NCBI GenBank assembly: GCA_011947345.1
Contig: JAAVTG010000113.1
Span: 1 to 15,143 of the forward strand
Source of the DNA: Phytophthora quininea
Lineage: Eukaryota; Oomycota; Peronosporomycetes; Peronosporales; Peronosporaceae
Direction: 5' to 3'
DNA length: 15,143 nucleotides
A program made the translations under genes and the position numbers. Positions within the stretch are counted from its first letter, which is position 1; each line of letters opens with the position of its first letter. The notes beneath the pieces are model-generated. The model was not told where the DNA came from. It was given only the letters and a program-made list of their open reading frames with translations, and did not search any database. This document shows positions 1 through 9,729 of the stretch, in pieces.

Positions 1-285
1 GGCTAGCTGTGCCCAACGCGTTGTGGTGGTGGTCTTGGTAGCCTAATACCAACATGTATCTCCCCCAACTCCCTGGATCTGCCTCCGTTTCGTCCAGCAT
101 CAACTGGTCAACTGGCGTCCGAGGTTGGAACTTGTACAACCTGCTGCGATTATCGTCGAGGAATGCAGCACTCACGGGCCAAAACGGGTAAAGCGCCGAT
201 GACTCAATAGGAAGGAGACGATCGTATAGATATTTAAACATGTGAAGAGAACACGTAGACCTGTAGTTCGGACGCGGTGCTCTCC
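1..285 (+). other. Possible degraded 5' part of the membrane protein gene
   Basis: No intact reading frame is present. Short plus-strand frame 3 pieces (for example around 54-188) include an aromatic-rich stretch that could be the upstream part of the gene starting at 286, but stops in all frames break it. No promoter or RNA gene was seen. This is inference only. Confidence 0.2.
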
Positions 286-1713
286 ATGACCAGGCGGTTC
301 GACCCCTTACGACCTACTTCTGAGCAGGAAAACAACGCTGAGTTTGCATTTAAGACCAGCTACGTGATTGTACAGCAGCACTACGCCAATGCCTACTACG
401 GTATCGAGTGCCAAGTTAGTCATTGTGTGACTCGACAAGATGAGAATGCGCCAGAGTACTGGGAAGTCCAAGCTGCCGATCCGACCGACACCAAGGCGCA
501 CGTGAATGCGCTGTTCACTCCCAAGCCAGTACTTCTCAATCTGCTCAACATTTTTGGTCAGATGGCAGTGTGGTTCGTCATCCTCCGAGAGATCTGGAGG
601 TTCGCATTTACCGATAATAATGTGCGGGTGCCAACAAAACGTCCACCGAGTTCTTTCCGACGCGTCAAACCCACTGGCTACTGGTTTGGGCTACCACAAT
701 CCCCTTTAGTGACCAAGCGTACTTATCTCGATGCTGGAGCAAGTCGACTCAATTTCTCTCGAGCGTGGCTTTCAAGTCCGCTCTACATGATGGGATGCGT
801 GGTTCTCGCTCTGGGCACCACCGTGGAGTCGCAAATGGCTGTCGAAGTTGTGTATTGGCAATACAGCAAGTCTGGAAGAGCCGAGGATCTCATTTACGCC
901 GTTATTTATTCCATGCGCCGTGCTTGGGTTGGTTTCGCCCTCTGCTTTCTCTCTTTCGGTCGATTGGTAACGCTATAGTCAAGGCAATCGCCAGAAACGA
1001 CTCCTTAAAAGGTTTCAAGCGCACAGATAGCAACGTGGGGATCGGCGTCGGTGCATTTGTCAGACTTCTGCAGCATCTGCGGAGTGTGCTGCTCTACGTG
1101 TCTGCCAAGTCAAAGTCATTCATATTGGTGTTCTCCATCTCAGCGATCATGACAGTCCGAGGAGTTCTTTTCCTCTGGGGACTGCGAGATCTCTCAGATT
1201 TAGGGGATCGAGCCGTCAAGAACTCCTTTTAGGGGTCGGAGATCGCTCACAGCTTGCTCTTTCAACATTTTCTCGCGCTCGTGATCACTTATTTCGCTGC
1301 TTTTGTGCTGCGAGCTGTTTGCCGCAGCGCATGGCCAACCCACGAAAGCAATTCGCTGATCCGAGCGATGAACAACGAATGTGGTGGACGAGTTTCGACG
1401 CGGTCGATTTTCTGCTCGCGACAACTTTTGCAGGGGACGAGACTGGACGATTGCTGTTCGTCACTCGCCTGAGCGAAGTTTACCAGCTCTTCGCAACTCT
1501 TCCGGTGTTTGGACCCCACGTTTACTTTCACTTTTGAAGCGACAAGATAAACTGCGGGGCTTTCACTCATCCCGATATTGTGGAGATATCGCTGGAAGAA
1601 GACGACGAAGGTGGCGTCAAACTACTAACTTGTCATGTCGCGACAGACAGCGGTATTGAAGTCACTGGTGAACACCAGGAAGATCAAACGGTTGCCGTTC
1701 TTACGATTCGCTG
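286..1713 (+). pseudogene. Disrupted multi-pass membrane protein gene, oomycete family, unknown function
   Basis: I do not recognise a named family; it reads like one of the large putative transmembrane proteins common in Phytophthora. Reading starts around the ATG at 286, but the first residues look internal to a protein and the true start is probably further upstream, in or before 1-285. Frame 1 runs to 978 and holds hydrophobic segments near 517-600 and 770-850 and one near 900-955. The reading then moves to frame 3 (to 1232) with another hydrophobic stretch near 1075-1185, and later to frame 2 (about 1319-1713). The first shift sits at the TTT run 954-956 and fits one missing base. TAG at 1230-1232 and TGA at 1535-1537 interrupt further. 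The acidic tail ending at TGA 1711-1713 looks coding. Whether this is a true pseudogene or an intact gene with sequence errors is open; the several breaks favour at least partial decay. Confidence 0.5.
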
Positions 1714-3798
1714 AGTTTGACGAAGTCCGGTCCGCACTCGATGGCGCACGCTGAAATTTTCCATAATGGTGTCGATGCTAGTCTAGGATCATCCAAGCGA
1801 AGCAATTGAGGGTGCCCGCTGATTCTCCTTTTCCGATAGCGACTTTCGTTGAGTGAAAACACGAGAACTCTGAAATTCCAGAGGTTATGCACTCTCTGCA
1901 ACGGAACCAGCATGGTCAACACATTCCAGTCGTCGAACGATAGCAACAAATCTTCATCAAGCACCAAGTAGTTGAGACGCAGCAGTTCGTAGCTGTTAAT
2001 AGCGGGAGTTTGAGTTTGACTCGGTTCAGAAACATAGAGTGACGACCGTCCTAGCCCACCGACGAATTCAGCTCGCAAAGCCAACGAGCGTTCGACGCCA
2101 AAGAGTCGACGCCGTGTGTCGTCATGGTTGTTGACGACCGGAAAGCTTTTGTTAGTAGAAGTGGGAGCAAACTGATGCCAAGCACCGCAAGTTTCAAATG
2201 AAATAACTCGCGAATATTGCCGTTGATGCGAATCGCCAAGTCACTTGTGAAGAAATCCAGCAGCGTCATTTGATCGACTTCGTCCGAGAAAACTACAGGA
2301 ATTACACGCTTGTCGATGCCAAACCAGCCCCAATTGGCGATATTAATGCGCATTAAATGAAGCACGCAGAAGAACACGGTGGTCGGAACGAATAACACAT
2401 CGCTAATCCTCCGACGCACAATTTTTGCCAAGAGGTTGAGTAAGCTGTAATACACCAGTATGATCTCGATGATCGCCGGATAAATTACGAACCAAGAGTC
2501 CGAAAGACTTCGTTGACTGCCTTCAAACTCACAACCCACGGTCCAAAAGGCAGCAAGCGTCATCCTCAGACGCGGTAGAATTGCGATGGGGAAAAGACAA
2601 AACTAGGTGAGTTTGCCAGACATCCGATACCTCCATTGAACCAGTCACTGCCTTCGTAGAGGTAGCCACGATGAAGAGCGAGAATCGAGATCATCCAGCG
2701 AAGCAGCAGCAACGCCACCGTGAGGTTAGACAGTAGCGTCTCCCAGTCGTAGACACAGCGGACAGTTTGGATACTGTTGGAATGAAACCAAAACACTCCG
2801 TAGTGCGTGGCATTTCTTGCTGACACAGCGATCAAAGATTGCACTGCGCGTTCGATACTGAACTTGTTACCCCAGCGCTCAATCTGCGGCATATTTTCAC
2901 AGTCTGCAGGACTTTCACTGCAGTTGAATTCTATCCGCCGCTGCGTGTCGAAACGTCGACTGAAAATGCCATATTTCTTGAAATCTGGTGTGATTGTGCT
3001 GGCATAGTCTGCGAACCACTTGTTGCCGTCAGTATCCTCGTACCAGCCGTTTCTCCACACTCCACTGGGCTTCCTAAGCCATTCTGCCGTCTTCTCTTCG
3101 TAGATAACTCGATCTAGCCCCAACAAAATTGCAGTTGGTTGAGTGTGTTCCGCGTATTTTCCGAGCAGTGCTATTGAGCAAGCACTACCGTCCCACCCAG
3201 GAACCGTCGACTTTGCTACCATGTCGTTGTCGGTAACCGGCATGAGAAGCACTGGCAACGAATCCTTCAGTAGGTACGTCCTGGAATTCTTGATCCCATC
3301 GATAACGCGAAGGTGGTCGCGTGTTACGTTATATCCTAGCGCATTGCAGTCGTCCAGAATTGCTTCCAGCGTACTCGCAATCATCGAACAGGTCTGAGAA
3401 TATGCGTCAAATGCCGCTGAGTCGAGTGCCAGTCCGACGCGGTGGATGACTCGGTATCCAACGTGGTCAGCTGACTCTGTATCGATCTGGCTCAGGTCTT
3501 TGTCTGCTAAAGCATCGCTTATCGTCATAGGTACGTAGCTGTCGCCACGAGGGAAGCAAGCAATGGACCGATCGCTGTACACCAAGTCACTCGTGCCAGG
3601 GGCTTGATACGGCCCCAGCAGTGGATCCAGTCCGTAGTCTGCTTCGACTTTGTAGCTCGTCGAATTCCACACAATGCCCGAGAACTGCGAGAGCGTCATC
3701 ACGACGATGAAGAGCCAAGTCAACCACATGTAGACAGCCCCAGCGATCTGCCAGTTGGTTATCCGCTTTCTAGCAATGGAATGAGAGCGAGTCGACAT
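1701..3798 (-). CDS. Multi-pass membrane protein with large N-terminal ectodomain, unknown function (two frameshifts)
   Basis: The protein would be about 699 residues if two one-base gaps are allowed for. The start chosen is ATG at 3798, giving MSTRS followed by a basic stretch and a first membrane helix (about residues 16-40). An in-frame ATG at 3822 adds eight residues. A long extracellular or luminal region follows, with several N-glycosylation sequons and Cys residues, then four further hydrophobic segments near 2690-2750, 2415-2510, 2340-2415 and 2120-2190. The frame breaks are at about 2588-2591 (GGGG on the plus strand) and 2100-2102 (AAA). In both cases one extra base in the run joins the segments into a continuous protein of even character. 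The stop is TAA at 1701-1703. It is not homologous in any way I can see to the convergent gene at 286-1713, though both look like oomycete-specific membrane proteins. Function is unknown. Confidence 0.65.
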
Positions 3799-3822
3799 CG
3801 GTGCTACTTGAACGGACCCCAT

Positions 3823-4317
3823 AATCTCGCAAAGTTTGAACGAAGAGAAGTTTAAACGAGATTGTTGCCGCATGCGACGTACTGCGGCACGACCCGACGC
3901 AACGTGGACCCTTCGCGTACGAGAATGGTCCTGCAAAAATAAATACTGCGGGGATGTATGTGTGTGGACCACACACTATAATAATGACAACCTTTTTCGT
4001 TGTGGGTAAGAGGAACACACGAGGTACGAGTTTCGAGGAGTGAACAGAATGTTCGACAAACGACACATCAAAAGAAACTATATCAAGGCTTCAGCACCAA
4101 AAGCGATGCCTTCTTCGTTCCCTCATCGACGGAAACTAGTCTAAAGGGTTACAAGGCTTCCATGGCAAAAAAATGAAATAGAAGGCCATTACCCCCCTAC
4201 AACCATTGTTGGTAGTGGGTCGAAAACTAATATAGACATCGTTAAACTATGTCAATGCCATGGAATAAAAATAGTGGGTTAGGTTGTTCCGCGGAACTAG
4301 CGTCTATTCAACTTACT
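3823..4317. other. Intergenic stretch upstream of the membrane protein gene
   Basis: The minus-strand open frame continues upstream of 3822 to 3972 but without family character, so I treat 3823-3972 as 5' leader. The rest is AT-richer than its surroundings, with homopolymer runs and no supported gene, RNA or repeat. Confidence 0.4.
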
Positions 4318-4996
4318 TTATACATATCCAAACACAAGGTTTTCAATTATCTCTGCCAATTTTGTTGCCTTTTTCTTGGACGATGTGGACTTGTTGGGCA
4401 GTTGAACAGCCAGCTTGTCTGCCTTCTTTTTCAGTGCCTGGGAAATCGTTGAAGGGTAGCGAATAAAATATATGTTGTACTGCTTCAGAATGTGCTCTCG
4501 GCACAGAAGTGACGACAAGAACGACTCGTCACATCCATAAATGAAACTCTCTCTCGACTTTTCATCCTTCGGAAACGTCTTCGGGATGACACACTAGATT
4601 CACAGCGTTTTGTTTGCGGACCCTGTGATCGCCCTTGACCGAGTCAAAAAGCAGTGCAGGTGAATATTTCCTGCAACGTATCCAACTCCACAATGAATTG
4701 TATCCCCACGGAACAACAGAACGTCTCCGTTGTCAAAACCGTTACTTTTTTCTTGTCCTCTTCCATAGTGACTTGACGATTCCAACCGAAATCATAAATA
4801 AGCTGCCGTTCTCGAGTCCAATCATCGCAGAGGCTAGCAGACGACAATAATCGGAAAGATTTCGCTCAGGCGAGATCGAGAACAAAACTCGATAAGCAAG
4901 TTGATCACGGCCCATTGATTTCGACCTAAAGAAAGTCCAGTCTCTCTGGATGGAGCCCGAAATAACCCTTAACAAAACGTCAACCAGGAAGGTCAA
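4318..4996 (-). pseudogene. Relic of a conserved oomycete-type protein with a jelly-roll (cupin/2OG-oxygenase-like) C-terminal motif
   Basis: Three minus-strand pieces read as one decayed protein. The first (about 4996-4780) contains a polar, leucine-rich stretch. The second (about 4785-4600) contains a run of the form GDVLLFRGDTIHCGVGY followed by an N-x-H-L-H-C segment, which resembles the C-terminal strands of double-stranded beta-helix oxygenase-like proteins (G-D-x-x-x-F/W-x-G-D-x-x-H-x-G-x-G-Y). The third (about 4592-4318) lies in the same frame after TGA at 4600-4602 and TAG at 4594-4596; it is rich in Lys and Ser with a Cys-Arg-Glu-His stretch. At least one frameshift separates pieces one and two. 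The motif assignment is by pattern memory only and catalytic competence cannot be claimed. No intact start is visible. Confidence 0.35.
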
Positions 4997-5887
4997 CGAT
5001 AGTAGAACACGCTGCTAGAGTGAGCGGGGTCTGGCAAGAAGTCCTTACTTGCTTGGTGTCGACGCGGTCTTTTGTTGGGCAGGAGACTTGCTAGAAGCGA
5101 AGCAAACTCAAGAGTGAATTGATCCTTACTTAACTGTATACAACGCACTCATAGTCTTTCACTATAGTGCGAGGAGGAAACGTTCACGGCTGACAAACCC
5201 CTGTGGCGAAGCGTAATCATGAAATCGTCTGCGATCAGCTAGCACACGGCGCCCAGACTACCGACTAACGGAGGGGTACTCCGATCGTCCGTGAAGGGGA
5301 TGCTGAAGTCTTCTCACCTTGTGTACCCGTCGGTTGGGCCAGCTCTGCTCCTCGGGAAACTCGAGAGGATGTGCAGTTGTTGCAAGATGAGCCACCTTGG
5401 CGCGGCACGAGACTGTTGGAAGCTGCGCGGAAACTCTTCACGCAGCCGCTGGTGGTGGGGTGTCAGCTCCGACCGAGGAGCTCGAGGTCGGGGTTGACGG
5501 GGTTGCCTTGGTTGGGTGTGTACCCAGGGGTTTGTCCTTTCCAATGGGGCTCTTGCGAGCGCTTGACCGCTTCCTGTAGCGGGGGCTTGAGGGGTTGAGG
5601 GTGATCACCGGCCACAAATCTCCGGGGCCTTAGCAACAGCGAGGGTGGGCCAATATACTTCCCGTGCCCCGATGACCGCTTGTGTACTAGAAGGCAAAAT
5701 CGACTCTCTGTTTGTTCCTTATGCTTCCTCCTTGCCTATCCTGTACCCTACATCGTTCCTACGTGGCCTTGCGTCTTACTTGATTCATTCCCTTCGCATC
5801 CCGCCTGAAACTGGCCGCACCGTAGGCCTCCATGTGGGTGAAACTCCGTCACATCATGTCCCGACCTGAGTTCCATCATACACCATT

Positions 5888-5985
5888 GGTGATCGCAGTC
5901 GATGAGTGATGGTCGCCATCGCTGAATGATGGTTCGCTGAATGATGGAAACCATTCCTGATCGCGGTCCGTGAGTGAAGGTCAGA
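5888..5985. repeat. Degenerate short repeat patch (gaTGAATGATGG-like units)
   Basis: GCTGAATGATGG occurs at 5921 and again at 5936, 15 bp apart. Related words (GATGAGTGATGG at 5901, GTGAGTGAAGG near 5970, and GATCGC at 5891 and about 5959) surround them. The patch looks like an eroded tandem repeat. No protein or RNA role is evident. Confidence 0.45.
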
Positions 5986-6283
5986 TCTGAACCCATATCA
6001 GGAAGAATCCAGTGGGCGTCTCTTCGCGTGACTACCCATCACTCAACAGTCGCGTTTTCTCCAGGCCGCTTCTCCACACCCCCTTGTCGCTGTTGCACCT
6101 TCGCTCTGTGGAGCTCGTCCCAGTCACCACGTTGGAGTGAGTTTCAGCTGCAACTTCCTGCTAAACGAGAGTCGGGGCTCAAATCTGAAGACCGAAAGTC
6201 AGCCCTAGCACCGGGACTGACTGGTCTTGCGATCCGTCCACGCAAACTTCCCAAGTAAGCAGACGCCACTAGCTAGCTACCGC

Positions 6284-6300
6284 GCTCATTTCGCTGATTT
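6284..6300 (+). promoter_or_regulatory. Oomycete Inr/FPR-like core promoter motif
   Basis: GCTCATTTCGCTGATTT matches the known oomycete initiator plus flanking promoter region (consensus about GCTCATTYBNCAWTTT) at most positions, with an exact GCTCATTTC initiator. The nearest downstream ATG is at 6364 and opens a 43-codon frame ending at 6495 with no recognisable product. It may be a promoter of a lost gene or a chance match. Confidence 0.35.
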
Positions 6301-6699
6301 AACAGCAGAAGGGTCCAAAGCCAATTAAGGCCGACTGCTAGTCAACCGAGGTCTCAGTGTGCGATGGCCTTTAGAGTAGTGGGGGCAACCTTTGACCTCG
6401 AATACAAGCGCTGGCAATTCAGCCGTCACGCTATACACACTCAACCTTGCCACAAACTCTTGGCTTGGCCGAGGGGCGAGCATTATCCTCACGGATAAAC
6501 GTGCCCATTGACAGATATAACTCGCTCAAATGGGCGAATCCAGACACAATTCCGCTGCCGGACTTGGCCCTTGTGTGTTTGAGGGGAAATTCCGTTCTGT
6601 GTTTGTTCTGCCATTTCGGGCTTACCTATATCCTATCTTTTATAATCTCCATACAAATATGCGGTGAAATATGATCCGTTTCCTAACTACGACCTCGTT

Positions 6700-6890
6700 G
6701 AACTCACCATCGAGGCCCTCGAACAGTCGCTTAGCTATCAGACTGGTCACCGAGGTTTCGGAATGGTCGTTGCTACTGAGCCTTCCCAAGAGTCATCGAG
6801 GTTTCGGGCTGTAGCTAGCGAGCTTTCCGAACGGTCACCGAGGCTCTCAACAGTCGCTGAGGCTTGGAAAGGGTCGCCTGGATCTTTGTT
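6700..6890. repeat. Degenerate tandem repeat with a period of about 20 bp
   Basis: Copies of a unit of the form GTCRCYGAGGYTTYSGAAYG begin near 6726, 6746, 6766, 6792, 6811, 6834, 6853 and 6872, so spacings run 19-26 bp. Copies at 6746, 6792 and 6834 are the most alike and share GTCAYCGAGG. The unit length is not a multiple of three, so it is not a coding repeat. It looks like an eroded minisatellite. Confidence 0.55.
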
Positions 6891-7687
6891 CTTGTCAATG
6901 GCGACGTCGATGAGTCATCGAAGGTACAGGGGATGGCTAATCGCAGTGCCTTCCGTTGGGCGTAGTGGGTCAACCCACAAAAGTGATCCCCTGGTCAGGA
7001 CAATTAAGACCTCGCTAGACAGGATTGGCTCCGTTGGGGATGACCACGAGCAAGTGCTACACTTGATTCTCTTGAATTCGTTGGCGTCTGGCCTCCTTTT
7101 TGTATGAAAAGTCTCGCGTTTTCCTTTGCGTTGTGCGCGAACAAATTCGTTTTAGGCTCAGCGACATTTCCATACAAACGCCCGTTGTAAGCGGCGATAT
7201 CTAAAGTGCTGAGAAATTTGTTGGAGCGATTCGCACATAGATAGCACCGTAAAACACATAAATCAATGTCCTTACGCATTTTCATTACACAATTCGCAGG
7301 GCAAGCGACAGATCGGGAACAAGACACTCCAACAAACGCGTGCGGCACACCTTAACCTGGAGCAGGCCCCCGTCCTTGAGGTCCCGCAAGCCTCAACCGA
7401 GTCAGCACGAGTGATTCCGCCGTCCTAAGGCAGGTTACCTTACGGTACGTCACCCAAAAGGAGCTACTAAAGAAACCAGTGTCTCTTACCCTGTTGCTAT
7501 GACTGAAGAAGTGCGAGTTTAGCACCAAGGGCACAGAGTCGGCAGTGACGTAGCCGCAAAGGACGACATCGCTGCATCATGAAGCTACGCTAGTCCCGAG
7601 AGACAGCATGAGGAAAGATAATGTTTACCAAAAATTGTGTTTGCCTTAACACTCGACGGATTTTCGAATTTCATTCAGCACTGTGGA

Positions 7688-8345
7688 TCATTTGATTTGG
7701 TCCGTTCGGCGTTGCCGGTTCTTTGGTGTAACATCTTGAATTGAGAGATTCGACACCACGTTTTGCAGCATGGCACGAGCTTGCGATACCCGTGGAGTTT
7801 GTATCCAGGCATTCACAGGAATTTTGTTTTGTATTTCCAGCATCATGCAGCGGTAGTTAGACAGCGATTTTCGCTTTCTGGTGGTGAAGATGTCCTGCCA
7901 TTGTACAACCTATACGGCCCTATTCTTCTGGACGAGTCGCCGCAGCACCAGTGTTCCCAAGCACACAGCAACGACATGCTAGATATATCAAAGTCAGAAG
8001 GTGCCCATGTTAATCGAGACGGCATGACTAATAAAGTTTGTGAAGCGGATTGGCTATCGACATGCTCTTCAGCAGTGCGGTGATCGCGAGGTACGCCATT
8101 CTCTGCGTTGTCATGCCCTGGATGGGGTAGCTGCCGTCGAACAGACTCCATCAGCTGAGCGACTCCACAATCGTGAAGCACACGAATGATGCTTGCCTTG
8201 AATTCTGTTGGTGAAAGATGATTGAACGACAGTTCTGCTCTCATCATCTCCACCACATTCGGAGCTAGTGCACCAACTGCCACCGATAATTCCTGCTATT
8301 TCTGTGCTTGATTTTCGATTGCGGCTAACACGTGAATGTGAGGGG
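7688..8345 (-). pseudogene. Crypton C-terminal coiled-coil and DNA-binding-like domain
   Basis: This part continues the recombinase relic. After the T-G-I-P motif (frame break at the CCCC run 8342-8345) there is a Gln/Glu-rich helical stretch interrupted by TAG at 8296-8298. A long helical region runs through 8283-8010, then W-x-H-W-C-C-G-D...G-P-Y-R-L near 7910-7960. The last motif resembles the GCR1_C-like DNA-binding domain at the end of oomycete Cryptons. A frame break near 7894-7895 then leads to a basic tail ending at TGA 7688-7690. The in-frame TAG would be a Gln codon with one C-to-T change. No intact start exists, so it is annotated as part of the relic and not as a separate gene. 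Confidence 0.6.
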
Positions 8346-9612
8346 AATTCCAGTAGGTCTTATCCGATCGGACGGACGTGCTGATCGACACGCCGCCGGA
8401 TATTGCAACTGGGAAAGAAGCTCGTTGTTCTCGGAAAATGCGTTGCCGTGGAAAGGGTGATCAGCAATCAGACTTTCGTGTAAGTGCTGCTAAAGATAGA
8501 CTAGAGAAGCAAGCAAACATCCACCATCTTGCATTAAATGGGGTGGTAAGCCCGGGAAGCACAAACGAATGCTTTCACGAACCAAATCATCAACTTCAAT
8601 GGGAAACGGCGCCAGTATAGCAAATCCGGTTCCAATGAAATGGCAGCCCAGCCACATAGCGGCCGACAATTCGGTCGCCAGCGGCCTCGTAGCGAATGTA
8701 AGCGTCCTGAACACCAGGCAGTGTCCACTCCGCCCTTATGCAAATCGCAGCAGCCGACGGGCTCCATTCGAACATGAAGACACGAACGTAGCTGAGCCTT
8801 TTCGAGCAAAATGGGGCCCAATATCCGCAGCCCTCAAACCCTCAATTTTTTTAGTGAAGTCACCACCTCTTTGTCATGCATGGCGCGCTTAAGAATTGCT
8901 GAGATCCGATCATACTAGTTGTCACCGGAAAACGAGTTTTATCCAAAACCCCAACACTGCTGCATACATTGCCAAAGCCAGTGTAGGACATATTTCAAGA
9001 AAGAAAGGATTAGCATAAACATGTCTGGCATCTCAAGGACGGGTACCTTCCTGGTCGTTCTTCATAAACCCGTACATGATCGCCAAAGCGTCCCCATCCC
9101 AACTCACATGACCCAAATGAATTGACGCCGTATTCCCAGCTCAGCTGATTAAATTCCAACTCAAAAGCAAAAATAAGCGGGCGAAAACAAATTATTGTCC
9201 GCTGTGCTTAAGAAACAGCATACACAGAGATCGTAGAGTAGAAAAATATAGAGACTTTTTCCCCTCAGTTAGTTTCGCGCCTGCTTCATGGTTGCGGCGA
9301 GCCACCGTCCGCTTCAATCCCTTGAAGAACACCGTCGAATCTGCAGCAAATTCGGGCGTCATCGACCGTCCATAACCTCGGCACAAATGAAATAAGCTCG
9401 AACGCATAGAAACATTTCCAGATTGCCCAGGTTTACCTCCACAAGGATTAGTTAGAGATAGTACTACCGCACTCTTCACACCTTTGACATTATCTTTGCC
9501 GGCCTTCACCTGGCTTACCAGGTCACAAGTGCCCGGATCTGTCGACGAGTTGCGCAAAAGTCGCCGCCACATCAGTGCGATCACACAATTGTCGAACAAA
9601 TTCTTGCTGCAT
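8340..9612 (-). pseudogene. Crypton tyrosine recombinase, core part, inactivated
   Basis: One frame runs from about 9599 down to 8925. It carries a K-G-L-K-R segment, then FARLFLLLSWNLIS followed by a TGA stop at 9141-9143, then A-G-N-T. In the family that stop position is the first catalytic Arg. Further on come an H-x-x-W motif, a M-K-N-D-Q motif, and H-V-Y-A-N-P followed by C-P-x-L-A-L-A. The reading then shifts frame: GPHFARKGSATFVSS holds the His codon at 8811-8813 and Arg codon at 8802-8804, and RAEWTLPGVQDAYIRYE holds the likely nucleophile Tyr at 8698-8700. A return to the earlier frame gives the hydrophobic I-L-x-P-F stretch. Stops in frame are at 9192-9194 (TAA), 9141-9143 (TGA), 9033-9035 (TGA) and 8490-8492 (TAG). 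An upstream ATG at 9610-9612 in another frame may be the original start. The gene cannot make active recombinase. Confidence 0.68.
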
Positions 9613-9710
9613 CTTTCAAACTTCGAGCCCCAACCTTGTTGGCAATTTTTGCGACCACCAAAAAGTTGAAGTGGAATGTCGTACGAATGTACGTCGCTCT
9701 TGACTGGCGT

Positions 9711-9718
9711 TCACTATC
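9711..9718 (+). promoter_or_regulatory. Possible initiator element of minD
   Basis: TCACTATC, 12 bases before the chosen minD start, partly matches the oomycete initiator consensus TCAYTYY. If it is the start site, the in-frame ATG at 9676 would be excluded and the 5' leader would be very short. The whole spacer between the Crypton relic and minD is only 117 bp. Confidence 0.25.
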
Positions 9719-9729
9719 GGATTAGTGCA

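Larger units (their letters stand above)
4997..7687. other. Gene-poor region with no supported gene
   Basis: No reading frame here has convincing protein character. The segment about 5276-5640 is GC-rich. Its minus strand encodes a Pro/Ser/Thr- and basic-rich peptide that could be a remnant of a retroelement gag-like protein, but I see no zinc knuckle, protease, reverse transcriptase or LTR ends. The open frame on the minus strand at 7004-7348 begins at GTG rather than ATG and resembles nothing known. Repeat patches and a core-promoter-like motif inside the region are listed separately. Confidence 0.4.
7688..9612 (-). mobile_element. Decayed Crypton (CryptonS-like) DNA transposon
   Basis: The whole stretch reads, in broken minus-strand frames, as the tyrosine recombinase of the Crypton elements known from oomycetes. 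Segment order is preserved: N-terminal region, central recombinase core with first Arg position, H-x-x-R-K-G box, Tyr segment, T-G-I-P linker, then a C-terminal W-x-x-W-x-x-G...P-Y-R DNA-binding-like domain. Cryptons have no terminal inverted repeats and use a tyrosine recombinase, so element ends cannot be placed from the sequence. 7688 and 9612 mark only the recognisable coding part. Its 5' side lies 117 bp from the divergent minD start. Family assignment rests on remembered motif order and is fairly firm; the subgroup name is less certain. Confidence 0.7.

Noticed and set aside
5276..5640. Retrotransposon gag gene
   Set aside because: There is only a Pro/Ser-rich peptide in broken frames. 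No zinc knuckle, pol domain, primer site or LTR pair is visible.
7004..7348. Minus-strand open frame of 114 codons
   Set aside because: It starts at GTG, lacks a promoter-like context and resembles no protein family; likely chance.
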